A stretch of DNA of 64,000 nt from Arthrobacter sp. Leaf69. Lineage in GTDB: Bacteria; Actinomycetota; Actinomycetes; Actinomycetales; Micrococcaceae. The position numbers were made by a program, and so were the translations under genes. The stretch's first letter is position 1. Every line of letters starts with the position of its first letter. The stretch is taken from NCBI RefSeq assembly GCF_001422645.1, contig NZ_LMLR01000001.1:312325-376324 (forward strand), read 5' to 3'. Shown piece by piece: positions 33,903 through 42,882 of the stretch. The notes beneath the pieces were generated by a model. The model did not search any database, was not told where the DNA came from, and saw only the letters and a list, made by a program, of their open reading frames with translations.

Positions 33903-35120
33903 ATGTCTTTGCCAGAAAGCTCCTCCGCGAACACCCCCGGTTTCAACACCCGCGCTGTGCACGCCGGCCAGGCGTTCGAGCCGCGCACCGGCGCCGTCGT
34001 GCCGCCCGTACACTTCTCCTCCACCTACGCGCAGGAAGCGATCGGGGTGCTGCGGGCCGGCTACGAATACGGCCGCGGAACCAACCCCACCCGTGACTCC
34101 CTGCAGGAGCAGCTCGCGGCCCTGGAAGGCGGGACCGCCGCGTTCTCCTTCAGCTCCGGCCTCGCCGCCGAGGACTCGATGATCCGCGCGCTCACCCGCC
34201 CCGGTGACCACATCGTCCTCGGCAACGACGCCTACGGCGGTACCTACCGGCTGATCAGCCGGGTGCTGGGGGAGTGGGGCATCGGCAACACCCCAGTGGA
34301 CATGTCCAATCTTGACGCCGTCGCGAAGGCTGTTGCGGCCGGCGGGTCGAACGGGGGCAAGACCCGCCTCGTGTGGGTTGAGACGCCGTCGAACCCGATG
34401 ATGAAGATCACCGACATCGAGGCCCTCGCCAAAGTGGCGCACGACGCCGGCGCCCTCCTCGTGGTGGACAACACCTTCGCCTCGCCCTACCTGCAGAACC
34501 CGCTGGCCCTCGGCGCCGACGTGGTGGCGCATTCCACCACCAAGTACATCGGCGGGCACTCCGACGTCGTGGGCGGTGCGATCATCGTGAACGACGCGGA
34601 GCTGGCCGAGAAGATCGGTTTTGTGCAGTTCGCCGTCGGTGCCATCTCCGGCCCGATGGACGCCTTCCTCACCACGCGCGGGCTCAAGACCCTTGGCGTC
34701 CGGATGGACCGGCACAGCGACAACGCCCAGGCCGTGGCCGAGTGGCTGCTGCAGCGCCCCGAGGTCGAGGCCGTGCTGTACCCGGGACTGCCCTCGCACC
34801 CAGGGCACGAGCTCGCCAGGAAGCAGATGAAGAAGTTCGGCGGCATGATCTCCGTGCAGTTCAAGGGCGGCGAGGCGGCGGCGCGCAAGGTGGCCGAATC
34901 GACCTCCGTATTCACCCTCGCGGAGTCCCTCGGCGGCATCGAATCCCTGATGAACTACCCCTCGGAGATGACGCACGCCTCGGTCAAGGGCACCGAACTG
35001 GCCGTCCCCGTCAACCTGATCCGGCTCTCCTGCGGCATCGAGGACGTCGAGGACCTCATCGCCGACCTCGAGCAGGCGTTCTCGCAGATTGATACCGCGC
35101 CCGGCGAGTCAGGCAGCTAA
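33903..35120 (+). CDS. metB: Cystathionine gamma-synthase
   Basis: The 405-residue fold-type I PLP enzyme has Lys214 in the PLP motif HSTTKYIGGHSD, Tyr/Arg residues in YEYGRGTNPTRD, and VDNTFASPYLQNP. In actinobacteria this enzyme adds cysteine to O-acyl-homoserine to form cystathionine, and relatives act as cystathionine gamma-lyase. Paired with cbs, it may support both directions of transsulfuration. GAAAGGAAC precedes the ATG. Confidence 0.94.
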   Translation: MSLPESSSANTPGFNTRAVHAGQAFEPRTGAVVPPVHFSSTYAQEAIGVLRAGYEYGRGTNPTRDSLQEQLAALEGGTAAFSFSSGLAAEDSMIRALTRPGDHIVLGNDAYGGTYRLISRVLGEWGIGNTPVDMSNLDAVAKAVAAGGSNGGKTRLVWVETPSNPMMKITDIEALAKVAHDAGALLVVDNTFASPYLQNPLALGADVVAHSTTKYIGGHSDVVGGAIIVNDAELAEKIGFVQFAVGAISGPMDAFLTTRGLKTLGVRMDRHSDNAQAVAEWLLQRPEVEAVLYPGLPSHPGHELARKQMKKFGGMISVQFKGGEAAARKVAESTSVFTLAESLGGIESLMNYPSEMTHASVKGTELAVPVNLIRLSCGIEDVEDLIADLEQAFSQIDTAPGESGS

Positions 35121-35126
35121 GCACCC

Positions 35127-36404
35127 GTGACCACCACCATCAGGGCCACGGCCTCCACCACGCGCGCCCGGGTCGCGACGGCGGCCGGCGCGCTCGCCGT
35201 CGTCGCCGCCCTGGTGGTCCTGTACTCGGCCTACATCCCGCTGATGAACGACTTCGAGGTGTACTTCTACGGCGGCAACCGGGTGCTGCAGACCGGGGAA
35301 GCCGGCGTCAACGAGCTCTACGCGCCGCGCGACGGACTGCCGTTCACCTACCCGCCGTTCGCCGCGCTGCTGTTTGCCGCCATGGCGACCCTCGGCCAGA
35401 GCGGCGGCAGTCTCCTGTTCATCACGACGGCGCTGCTGGGTGCCGGGGTGGTGTCGGCTTGGCTTACACGGCACTATTTCCGCCTCGGCGGCTGGCGGGA
35501 CGCGTTCGCCGACTGGCGGTTCCGCGCCGTTTCCCTGACCGGGACCGCCGCCATCCTGCTCCTGGGGCCCTGGCGGGACACCTTCGACTTCGGCCAGATC
35601 AACATCATCCTGATGGGACTGATCCTGGCCGACTTCGCGCTGTACGGGAAAGCCCGGTCGGGGGAGATCCGCTGGCCCGCCGGGCTGCTGATCGGCATCG
35701 CGGCCGGGATCAAACTCACCCCGCTGGCGTTCGGGCTGTACTTCCTGGTCCGCCGCGATTTCAAGGCCCTCGGCTGGATGGCCGCCGGGTTCTTCGGCTC
35801 GATCGCTCTGGCCTGGGCCATCCTGCCCACGGCCTCGGTCACGTTCTGGACCAAGATCCTGCCGGACACCGGACGGATCGGCGGGCCCGCCTACGTGGAC
35901 AACCTCTCGGTCAAGGGCCTGCTGCTGCACCTGGGACTGCCGGATTCCGGCCTGACCAGCCTGCTGTGGCTGGTGCTGTCCCTGGCGCTGGCCGCGCTGG
36001 CCGCGCTCGTCATCACCTGGGCGGTGGCCGCGGACGAGAACTTCGTGGCGGTCTCAGCCACCGCCGTGCTGATGCTCCTGATCAGCCCGGTGTCCTGGTC
36101 CCACCACTGGGTGTGGATGGCCGTGGCACTGCCCTGCATGGGCTTCGCGATCCACCGTGTGCCGTCCCGGAACGGACGGATGCGCCTCGCCGGTTGGGTC
36201 ATCGTCGCCTTCTCGGCCCTGGCCTTCTACCTGACGCCCAAGTACCTGTCCGTCATGGCAGGCGCGGCCGAGTGGGGCAAGGACCCGCAGACCCAGTGGC
36301 AGCTCATCGTGGCGAGCCTCGGCGTACTCTGCGGCGTCGCCATGCTGGTCTTCTGGGCACTGGCCTACCGCCCCTCCCGCGCCGCGCTCCGCACGGGGGC
36401 GTAG
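35127..36404 (+). CDS. GT87/DUF2029 polyprenyl-phosphate mannosyltransferase-like membrane protein
   Basis: The 425-residue multispanning protein has the GT87 layout: an early Asp-bearing NDFEVYFYGGNRVL loop (residue about 35), FTYPPFAALLF, GPWRDTFDFGQINIILMG, IAAGIKLTPLAFGLYFL, and SPVSWSHHWVWM. GT87 enzymes such as PimE transfer mannose from polyprenyl phosphate on the outer side of the membrane. It starts 6 bases after metB. A paralogue lies at 38490. Confidence 0.87.
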   Translation: MTTTIRATASTTRARVATAAGALAVVAALVVLYSAYIPLMNDFEVYFYGGNRVLQTGEAGVNELYAPRDGLPFTYPPFAALLFAAMATLGQSGGSLLFITTALLGAGVVSAWLTRHYFRLGGWRDAFADWRFRAVSLTGTAAILLLGPWRDTFDFGQINIILMGLILADFALYGKARSGEIRWPAGLLIGIAAGIKLTPLAFGLYFLVRRDFKALGWMAAGFFGSIALAWAILPTASVTFWTKILPDTGRIGGPAYVDNLSVKGLLLHLGLPDSGLTSLLWLVLSLALAALAALVITWAVAADENFVAVSATAVLMLLISPVSWSHHWVWMAVALPCMGFAIHRVPSRNGRMRLAGWVIVAFSALAFYLTPKYLSVMAGAAEWGKDPQTQWQLIVASLGVLCGVAMLVFWALAYRPSRAALRTGA

Positions 36405-36446
36405 CGCCGGGGTTGCCCCTTCCCTCTCCGCCGGCCCGCGAGTGTG

Positions 36447-36487
36447 CATTTCACGGCAGTTTTTTCGCGGAATACTGCCGTGAAATG
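36447..36487. repeat. Intergenic inverted repeat, 14-base arms
   Basis: CATTTCACGGCAGT (36447-36460) is exactly complementary to 36474-36487. The 13-base loop begins with a run of T. The left arm resembles that of the hairpin at 40756-40810. Confidence 0.7.
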
Positions 36488-36508
36488 ACATCTGGGCGCA
36501 CCATCTAG

Positions 36509-36523
36509 CTATCTTGAAGATAG
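36509..36523 (+). promoter_or_regulatory. Candidate HxlR operator
   Basis: CTATCTT and AAGATAG form a perfect 7-base palindrome around a single G, ending 18 bases before the HxlR start codon. It lies at the expected promoter position. Confidence 0.65.
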
Positions 36524-36541
36524 TCAGCTAGTTTTGTCCGC

Positions 36542-37081
36542 ATGGCACTTCGATCCGACTGGTCCCGGCGGGACTGCAGCATGGCCCGGGGCCTCGACAT
36601 CCTCGGCGATCCGTGGGGCATGCTGGTCCTCCGCGAGGTCTTCTTCGGCAACGGCCGCTTCGACGCCATGAAATCCCGGCTCGGGGCGGCGGATTCCGTC
36701 CTCACCAAACGCCTGGCCGCACTCGTCGACGCGGGGCTGCTCACCCGGCGCCCGTACGACGACGGCGGCCGCACCCGCCAGGAGTACGTGCTCACCGCGA
36801 AGGGGGAGGACACCCTGCCGGTGCTCAACGCCGTCGTCATCTGGGCCGAAAGGCACCTGCCGGCGCCCTCGGAACAGGCCCACATGTTCGTGGTCCACAC
36901 CGGCTGCGGCTCGCGGACCTCGTCCGCGGACAGCTGCACCGAGTGCGGGGAACGGCTCACGGCCCGGAACACGAGCTGGCACAGCCTCGCCAGAACCCCG
37001 GACCCCGTGCCCCTTGCCGCTACCTACGCTTCTCCGGCCCAGTCCGTGAACGCCCCTTCCGAGAACGGACCCGCCCTATGA
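36542..37081 (+). CDS. HxlR-family transcriptional regulator
   Basis: The 179-residue protein has the HxlR winged helix: MARGLDILGDPWGMLVLREV, FDAMKSRLGAADSVLTKRL, and LTRRPYDDGGRTRQEYVLT. A C-terminal Cys motif (CGSRTS and DSCTECGERL) resembles a zinc ribbon, as in some actinobacterial members. It overlaps the downstream MFS gene by ATGA, so it most likely controls that transporter. Confidence 0.92.
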   Translation: MALRSDWSRRDCSMARGLDILGDPWGMLVLREVFFGNGRFDAMKSRLGAADSVLTKRLAALVDAGLLTRRPYDDGGRTRQEYVLTAKGEDTLPVLNAVVIWAERHLPAPSEQAHMFVVHTGCGSRTSSADSCTECGERLTARNTSWHSLARTPDPVPLAATYASPAQSVNAPSENGPAL

Positions 37082-38406
37082 GCGCCCCCGAAACCACGCT
37101 GCTGCCAGCTCCGAAGCGCAGGATCCACCCGGCCTGGATCGTCGCCGCGGTGGCCTTCCTCGCTCTCGTCGGGGCCGCGGGTTTCCGGGCCGCTCCGGGT
37201 GTGCTGATGGTGCCGCTGCAGGAGGAATTCGGCTGGTCCACCACCGTGTTGTCGGCCGCGGTCAGTATCAACCTGGTGCTCTTCGGCCTCACCGCCCCCT
37301 TCGCCGCGGCCCTGATGGAGCGCTTCGGCATCCGCGCAGTGACGGCCGTGGCACTCGTGCTGATTGCGGCCGGCAGCGCCCTGACCGTGTTCGTCACGCA
37401 GTCATGGCAGATCCTGCTCACCTGGGGTCTGCTCATCGGGCTTGGAACCGGGTCCATGGCGCTGGTCTTCGCCGCGACCATAGCCAACACCTGGTTCGCG
37501 AAAAGCCGCGGCCTCGTCATCGGCATCCTCACCGCCGGCAGCGCAGCCGGGCAACTGGTCTTCCTGCCGTTCATCGCCGTCCTCGCCCAAGACCCGGGCT
37601 GGCGGCAGGCTTCGCTGTTGATCGCCGCCGGCGCCCTCGCTGTGGTGCCGCTGGTCCTGAAATTCCTGAAGAACTCACCGGCCGACGTCGGCGCGCTGCC
37701 CTACGGCGCCGAAGCGGTGCCCGGGTTCGTGCCGGGACCGGGCGCCGCGGCGGGCGGGGCCGGCGAACCAGGCCGCAACGCCGCCGTCCGTGCCCTGCAG
37801 GTGCTCAAACGGGCCAGCAAAGTGCGGACCTTCTGGGCACTCGTTGCCGGGTTCGCGATCTGCGGTGCCACCACCAACGGCCTGATCGGCACCCACTTCA
37901 TCCCCTCCGCCCACGACCACGGCATGACGCAGACCACCGCGGCGGGCCTGCTGGCCGTCGTCGGGATCTTCGACATCGTCGGGACGATCGCCTCCGGCTG
38001 GCTGACGGACCGCTTCAATCCCCGGATCCTGCTCGCGGTCTACTACCAGTTCCGCGGCATCGGCCTGCTGGTGCTGCCGTTGCTGCTCAGCGCCACAGTC
38101 CAGCCCAGCATGATCGTGTTTGTGGTGATCTACGGACTGGACTGGGTGGCCACCGTGCCGCCGACCGCCGCCATCTGCCGCCAGGTGTTCGGGGCGGACG
38201 GCAGCGTTGTGTTCGGCTGGGTCTTCGCTGCCCACCAGCTCGGCGCGGCCGCCGCCGCGCTGGGGGCCGGCGCCATCCGGGACGCCACCGGGCAGTACAC
38301 CTACGCCTGGTTCGGCGCCGCCGCGATGTGCACCATCGCCGCCGTCGTGAGTGCGGGCATCCGCAAGGACGCCGCCAGGAAGGACGCCGCCGCCGTCCCC
38401 GCCTAG
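37078..38406 (+). CDS. MFS transporter, oxalate/formate antiporter-like
   Basis: This 442-residue protein has twelve predicted helices. It has MERFGIRAVTAVALVLIAAG as the motif A region, LLIGLGTGSMALVFAATIAN in helix 4-5, and an internal loop rich in Gly/Pro near residue 225. The start is at the ATGA overlap with the HxlR gene; longer frames upstream are shadows of that gene. The cargo is unknown and presumably also the cue sensed by the regulator. Confidence 0.85.
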   Translation: MSAPETTLLPAPKRRIHPAWIVAAVAFLALVGAAGFRAAPGVLMVPLQEEFGWSTTVLSAAVSINLVLFGLTAPFAAALMERFGIRAVTAVALVLIAAGSALTVFVTQSWQILLTWGLLIGLGTGSMALVFAATIANTWFAKSRGLVIGILTAGSAAGQLVFLPFIAVLAQDPGWRQASLLIAAGALAVVPLVLKFLKNSPADVGALPYGAEAVPGFVPGPGAAAGGAGEPGRNAAVRALQVLKRASKVRTFWALVAGFAICGATTNGLIGTHFIPSAHDHGMTQTTAAGLLAVVGIFDIVGTIASGWLTDRFNPRILLAVYYQFRGIGLLVLPLLLSATVQPSMIVFVVIYGLDWVATVPPTAAICRQVFGADGSVVFGWVFAAHQLGAAAAALGAGAIRDATGQYTYAWFGAAAMCTIAAVVSAGIRKDAARKDAAAVPA

Positions 38407-38489
38407 GGCTTCGGTAGGATGGGCAGCGAGGCCGGGCGCCCTGGCGGCGCCCCGTACGAGCCTCGAATCAGCCAGATTTTGGGGGATCC

Positions 38490-39932
38490 ATGTCACTGCT
38501 CGACGCCGAAAACCGGCCCGCGCCGCCCGCCGCAGCGCCGCCTCCCGGGCCGGTCCGGCCGTCCGGCCTTGCTCGCGTGGCCGGGCTGGCGCAGCTCTCC
38601 CGGCTGGGGCAGCGGCTTCCGGTGCCGCAGTTGCTGCGGCTCTCCACCGCCTTGGCCGTGGCCGCGGTGCTGTTCCTGGTGTGGACCTGGCTCGGTGTCT
38701 GGGCGAAGCAGGGACTCGACTTCAGTGTCTACTGGCACGGCGGCAAGATCCTCAACGAGGCCGGGGCAACGCCGTCGGACCTTTACCGCGGCAACATCGA
38801 CTGGGCCGGCGGTCCCCAGCTCCCGTTCACGTACCCGCCCTTTGCCGCGCTGCTCTTCAGCCTGCTGGCCCGGCTGCCGGAACCCGTGGCCCTCACCATG
38901 TTCAACGCGGCCGGCACGGTTGTGGCGGGGTGGCTGGCCCTGCTCGCGGTGCGGTACTGGCATGGCAGGACGGACTGGCGGGGCACCTTCAACCAGGCGC
39001 GCAACCGGTGGGGCGCCGCGGTGCTGGTCCTGGCCGTGCTGAACCTGGGTCCCTGGCGAGAAACCCTGGCCTTCGGGCAGATCAACGTCCTGCTTCTGGG
39101 CCTCATGGCGGCGGACCTGCTGTCCCGGAACCGGCGCTGGACGAGCGGGTTCCCCGGAAGCGGGTTCCTGGTGGGCGTCGCCGCAGGCATCAAGCTGACG
39201 CCCCTTGTCTTTGGGCTGTACTTCCTGATGCGCAAGGACTGGCGCGGACTGCTGAACATGGGCGCGGGCTTCGCCGGCACAGTACTGGTCGGCTGGTTGC
39301 TCCGTCCGGCGGAGTCTCTGCAGTTCTGGCTGCAGATCCTCCCGGACACGTCAAGGATCGGCGGCGCGGGCTACGTCGACAACCTCTCCCTCAAGGGGGC
39401 GCTGCTGCACTTTGGCGTCCCCGAGGCTGCAGTCACCGTGCCGTGGCTCCTGCTGAGCCTGCTGGTGGTGGCGGTGGCGGCCGCGGTCATCAGGCTGGCG
39501 AGCGCCCAGGGATCGCGTGTGGTGGCCATCTCGGCGACCGCACTGACCATGCTGCTGATCAGCCCGGTGTCCTGGTCACACCACTGGGTCTGGGTCGCGG
39601 CCGTGCTGCCGGCCTTCGCCTGGACCCTCCGCGAGACCCCGTTGCGCCACCGCGGGCTGCGCTGGCTCATGGGCGGAGTGCTGGGGATCTCTGTCCTGGT
39701 CTTCCTGTTCTCACCCAAGACCATTGGCACGGCGCTGGGCGCGGAGAACCTGGACATCCAGACGCCCGGCCTCTGGATCATGGCCTCCAGCGCCGGTGTG
39801 TTCTGCGCGCTCGCCCTCCTGATCTGCTGGCTCGTGGTGCTCCGGCGAGGGTCGCCGGCGCCGGCGTTCGACGCCCACCGGGGCATTGCCCAGGGCGAGG
39901 ATCAAGGCCGGCAACCGGCGGTCCGCGGCTAG
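38490..39932 (+). CDS. GT87/DUF2029 mannosyltransferase-like membrane protein (second copy)
   Basis: The 480-residue paralogue of the gene at 35127 keeps the same motifs: FSVYWHGGKILNEAG, FTYPPFAALLF, LAFGQINVLLLGLMAADLL, GIKLTPLVFGLYFLMRKDW, and ISPVSWSHHWVWV. It has a 45-residue Pro-rich cytoplasmic N-terminus. It is likely to act with membrane polyprenyl-phosphate sugars in glycolipid synthesis. It ends 10 bases before the SDR gene. Confidence 0.87.
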   Translation: MSLLDAENRPAPPAAAPPPGPVRPSGLARVAGLAQLSRLGQRLPVPQLLRLSTALAVAAVLFLVWTWLGVWAKQGLDFSVYWHGGKILNEAGATPSDLYRGNIDWAGGPQLPFTYPPFAALLFSLLARLPEPVALTMFNAAGTVVAGWLALLAVRYWHGRTDWRGTFNQARNRWGAAVLVLAVLNLGPWRETLAFGQINVLLLGLMAADLLSRNRRWTSGFPGSGFLVGVAAGIKLTPLVFGLYFLMRKDWRGLLNMGAGFAGTVLVGWLLRPAESLQFWLQILPDTSRIGGAGYVDNLSLKGALLHFGVPEAAVTVPWLLLSLLVVAVAAAVIRLASAQGSRVVAISATALTMLLISPVSWSHHWVWVAAVLPAFAWTLRETPLRHRGLRWLMGGVLGISVLVFLFSPKTIGTALGAENLDIQTPGLWIMASSAGVFCALALLICWLVVLRRGSPAPAFDAHRGIAQGEDQGRQPAVRG

Positions 39933-39942
39933 GCTGGTCGGC

Positions 39943-40737
39943 ATGGACGCCAACGCACCCGAGATTCCGCCGGTCCCGCCCGCAACGCCGCACCGGAAGA
40001 CGGCCCTTGTGACCGGCGTCGGCCGGCTAGCGGGGATTGGAGCGGGCATCGCGCGCCGGCTGGCGGCCGACGGCTGGGACCTCGTGCTGACGTACTGGCG
40101 GGACTATGACGCCCGGATGCCCTGGGGCGTCCAGCCGGACGACGTCGAACGCCTCACCGCGGAGCTCCAGGCCACGGGCGCCGCCGTCGTGGCGCTGCCG
40201 GCAGATTTCCAGGACCCGCAGGCCGTGGACCGGCTGATGGAGGTTATCGCGGCGGAGGCCGGGCCGTTGCAGGGACTGGTGCTAAGCCACGCTGAATCCG
40301 TGGACTCGAGCATCCTGGACACCACTCTGGAGAGCTTCGAGCGGCATTTCGCCGTCAATGCCCGCGCCAGCTGGCAGCTGATCGCAGCGTTTGCGCGGCA
40401 GGTCCCGGCCGAGGGCGGCGCTGTAGTGGCTCTGACCAGCGACCACACCGCCTTCAACCTGCCCTATGGCGCATCCAAAGGCGCGCTGGACCGCATCGTG
40501 ATCGCGGCGGCCCGGGAACTTGGCCCGCAGGGGATCAGCGCCAACGTGCTCAACCCCGGTCCGGTGGACACCGGCTGGATGGACCAGCAACTGCGGGACG
40601 AACTGGCGCAGCGCCAGCCGGGCGGGCGGCTGGGAACGCCGGCGGACGTGGCCGGGACGGTGGCGTTCCTGCTCTCGCCCGAAGGCCGCTGGGTGTCGGG
40701 CCAGCTGGTCAAGGCCGACGGCGGGTGCTCCGCCTGA
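39943..40737 (+). CDS. SDR family oxidoreductase
   Basis: The 264-residue protein starts MDANAPEIPP and has the cofactor motif TGVGRLAGIGAGIA (residues about 27-40), variant TGxxxxxGIG, then VVALTSDHTAFNLPYGASKG with the active-site Ser, Tyr and Lys, and NVLNPGPVDTGW. This is a classical short-chain dehydrogenase. The substrate and NAD(H) or NADP(H) preference are not clear. Confidence 0.9.
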   Translation: MDANAPEIPPVPPATPHRKTALVTGVGRLAGIGAGIARRLAADGWDLVLTYWRDYDARMPWGVQPDDVERLTAELQATGAAVVALPADFQDPQAVDRLMEVIAAEAGPLQGLVLSHAESVDSSILDTTLESFERHFAVNARASWQLIAAFARQVPAEGGAVVALTSDHTAFNLPYGASKGALDRIVIAAARELGPQGISANVLNPGPVDTGWMDQQLRDELAQRQPGGRLGTPADVAGTVAFLLSPEGRWVSGQLVKADGGCSA

Positions 40738-40755
40738 GGCGCCCAGCCCTTCACC

Positions 40756-40810
40756 GAGCTGGCATTTCGCGGCAGTGTTCGCGCTCAACACTGCCGCGAC
40801 GTGCCAACTC
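40756..40810. repeat. Long imperfect hairpin between convergent genes
   Basis: CGCGGCAGTGTT (40768-40779) pairs with 40787-40798, and further pairs GAG/CTC and TGGCA/TGCCA extend it. The loop is 7 bases. It may serve as a bidirectional terminator, but a T tail is absent. It shares sequence with the inverted repeat at 36447. Confidence 0.75.
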
Positions 40811-40825
40811 GCGGAGGGTGCAGGG

Positions 40826-42067
40826 TCAGCGGAAGGCGGCCAGCCCGGTGAGGTGCTGGCCCAGGATCAGGGTGTGGACCTCGTCGGTGCCCTCGTAGGT
40901 GCGCACCGACTCAAGGTTGGCGGCGTGCCGCAGCGGCGAGTAGTCCAGGGTGATGCCGTTGCCGCCCAGGATGGTCCGGGCCTCGCGGGCGATCACGATC
41001 GCCTCGCGCACGTTGTTGAGCTTGCCCAGCGAGATCTGCTCGGGCCGCAGCTTCCCGGCGTCCTTGAGCCGTCCAAGCTGCAGCGCCAGCAGCGTGCCCT
41101 TCTGGATTTCCACCAGCATGTTGACGAGCTTCTCCTGGGTCAGCTGGTACCCGGCGAGCGGCCTGCCGAACTGCAGCCGCTCCTGTGAGTACTTCAGCGC
41201 GGCCTCGTAGGAGTCCCGGGCCGCGCCCATGGCACCCCAGGCGATGCCGTAACGTGCCTCGTTCAGGCAGCTGAATGGTCCTCGCAGGCCCCGGGCGGCC
41301 GGCAGCAGGGCCTCGGGACCCAGCCGGACGCCGTCGAACGTGACATCGCACTGGATCGAGGCGCGCATCGAGAGTTTTTGTCCGATCGGCGTCGCGGTGA
41401 CCCCGGGGGTCCCGGCGGGGACCAGGAACCCGTGGACCCCGTCGTCCGTCATCGCCCAAACGACCAGCACGTCGGCCACCGACGCGAGTCCGATCCAGCG
41501 TTTGGCGCCGTCCAGGATCCAGCCGGCGCCGTCGCCAGTGCCGTCGCGGCGGGCGAACGTCTTCATTGCGGCGGGGTCTGAGCCGGCGGTGGGCTCGGTC
41601 AGCGCGAAGCTGCCGATCAGCTCACCGGCGGCCATCCGGGGGAGCCACTCCTGCTTCTGCTCTTCCGAGCCCCACTTGTGGATGGCCGTCATGGCCAGTG
41701 AGCCCTGCACGGAGACGAACGTGCGGATCCCGGAATCGCCGGCTTCCAGCTCCATGGCTGCCAGCCCGTATTCGACGGCGGAGCGGCCCGGGCATCCGTA
41801 GCCGTCCAGATGCATGCCGAGGACGCCGAGTTCTCCGAGTTCCGGCGCCAGCTCGAGCGGGAAGACCCCGTCGTCGTACCAGGCCGCGATGCCTGGACGG
41901 ATCCGCTGTTCGGTGAAATCCCGGATCCGCTCACGTACGGCCAGCTCCCCGGCGCTCAGCAGCGAATCGATCGCCAGCACGTCGGAGACGTCGGAAATGC
42001 CGGAGACGTGGGAATTTCCGGAGATGTCGGAGATTTCGGAACCATTGGGGCCAGCCTCGTTGCTCAT
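40826..42067 (-). CDS. Acyl-CoA dehydrogenase (glutaryl-CoA dehydrogenase-like)
   Basis: The 413-residue flavoenzyme has FALTEPTAGSDPAAM (FAD-binding), MRASIQCDVTFDGVRLG, and the catalytic Glu392 in VRTYEGTDEVHTL. Characters of the glutaryl-CoA dehydrogenase group include this position of the Glu and the conserved ending ILGQHLTGLAAF. The N-terminal 30 residues are a Ser/Asp/Ile/Val repeat not seen in the family. It is convergent with the SDR gene. Confidence 0.92.
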   Translation of the reverse strand: MSNEAGPNGSEISDISGNSHVSGISDVSDVLAIDSLLSAGELAVRERIRDFTEQRIRPGIAAWYDDGVFPLELAPELGELGVLGMHLDGYGCPGRSAVEYGLAAMELEAGDSGIRTFVSVQGSLAMTAIHKWGSEEQKQEWLPRMAAGELIGSFALTEPTAGSDPAAMKTFARRDGTGDGAGWILDGAKRWIGLASVADVLVVWAMTDDGVHGFLVPAGTPGVTATPIGQKLSMRASIQCDVTFDGVRLGPEALLPAARGLRGPFSCLNEARYGIAWGAMGAARDSYEAALKYSQERLQFGRPLAGYQLTQEKLVNMLVEIQKGTLLALQLGRLKDAGKLRPEQISLGKLNNVREAIVIAREARTILGGNGITLDYSPLRHAANLESVRTYEGTDEVHTLILGQHLTGLAAFR

Positions 42068-42109
42068 TCCAGCATCCTACGGTCTCGGTGCTGCCGCTGG
42101 CCCGGCCTT

Positions 42110-42126
42110 CCTGCCCGGTTGCTTCC
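42110..42126 (-). repeat. Inverted copy of the module-flanking repeat
   Basis: CCTGCCCGGTTGCTTCC is the exact reverse complement of part of the repeat at 43987-44014, and differs by one base from the copy at 42183-42210. It could pair with either. Confidence 0.7.
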
Positions 42127-42182
42127 GGACCGGGCTACGGATTCGGGGCGACCCGCCGGTGTCGCGGGCGAATAGGGTGCCG

Positions 42183-42210
42183 GGCAGGAAAGCGACCGGG
42201 CAGGAGCTCT
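42183..42210 (+). repeat. Direct repeat flanking the sigma-factor module (left)
   Basis: This 28-base sequence differs from 43987-44014 at two positions. It contains ACCGGGCAGGAGCTCT, and lies about 150 bases before the sigma-factor start. Confidence 0.75.
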
Positions 42211-42357
42211 TCCTATAGACAAGCCTGGGCTTCACCAAAGGTTGTGAAAGGCATTCATACCTGCGCAGCTTCAGCGCAATGGCTCTTGTTGGTGCGCATT
42301 ACGGCCAATCTTTCCACGGCTCGTTACACTTTCGGGGTTGCCGGACATTAAACGGGT

Positions 42358-42882
42358 ATGAGCTTTCAAGCAGTCCGGAAGGATAGAGCGGATTTGGAGC
42401 GGGAGAAGCATTTCTTGATAGCGCACGCGGCCGCCCACGACCGCATCTACCGCTATCTCCGCCGACGAACTGCGAATGCGGCGACTGCTGAGGACCTGTG
42501 CGCAGAGGTCTTTCGGATTGCTTGGGAGAAATCAACTGACAGCGAATCCCTGACAGTGATGGTGCTTTTCGGTGTTGCTCGTAACGTACTAAGAAACCAT
42601 GACCGGTCGTCAGTCCGCTCCGCAAAACTCATAGAAGAACTTCGGCCACCGGAGCATCACGGTGGCGTCGAAGCCCTTTCGAGGGAATCTCCCCTTCAGG
42701 AAGCCCTGCACCGATTGAGTCCGGAGGACCGAGAAGTTCTCCTCCTGACCTACTGGGACGGCTTCAACTCCAGGGAGATATCCGACTTACTGAATACCAG
42801 CGCCACGGCCATCAGGATGCGTCTGCATCGAGCCCGAAAAGCACTGACCCACCTATTACAAGCAGAGGGGGCAGAAAAATGA
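42358..42882 (+). CDS. ECF-type sigma-70 family RNA polymerase sigma factor
   Basis: The 174-residue protein has region 2 (RIYRYLRRRTANAATAEDLC and AEVFRIAWEK) and region 4 (LSPEDREVLLLTYWDGFNSR and EISDLLNTSATAIRMRLHRA). Region 3 is short, as expected for ECF factors. It overlaps the downstream membrane protein gene by ATGA. That partner is most likely its anti-sigma-like regulator. Both genes are visibly lower in G+C than their neighbours. Confidence 0.93.
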   Translation: MSFQAVRKDRADLEREKHFLIAHAAAHDRIYRYLRRRTANAATAEDLCAEVFRIAWEKSTDSESLTVMVLFGVARNVLRNHDRSSVRSAKLIEELRPPEHHGGVEALSRESPLQEALHRLSPEDREVLLLTYWDGFNSREISDLLNTSATAIRMRLHRARKALTHLLQAEGAEK

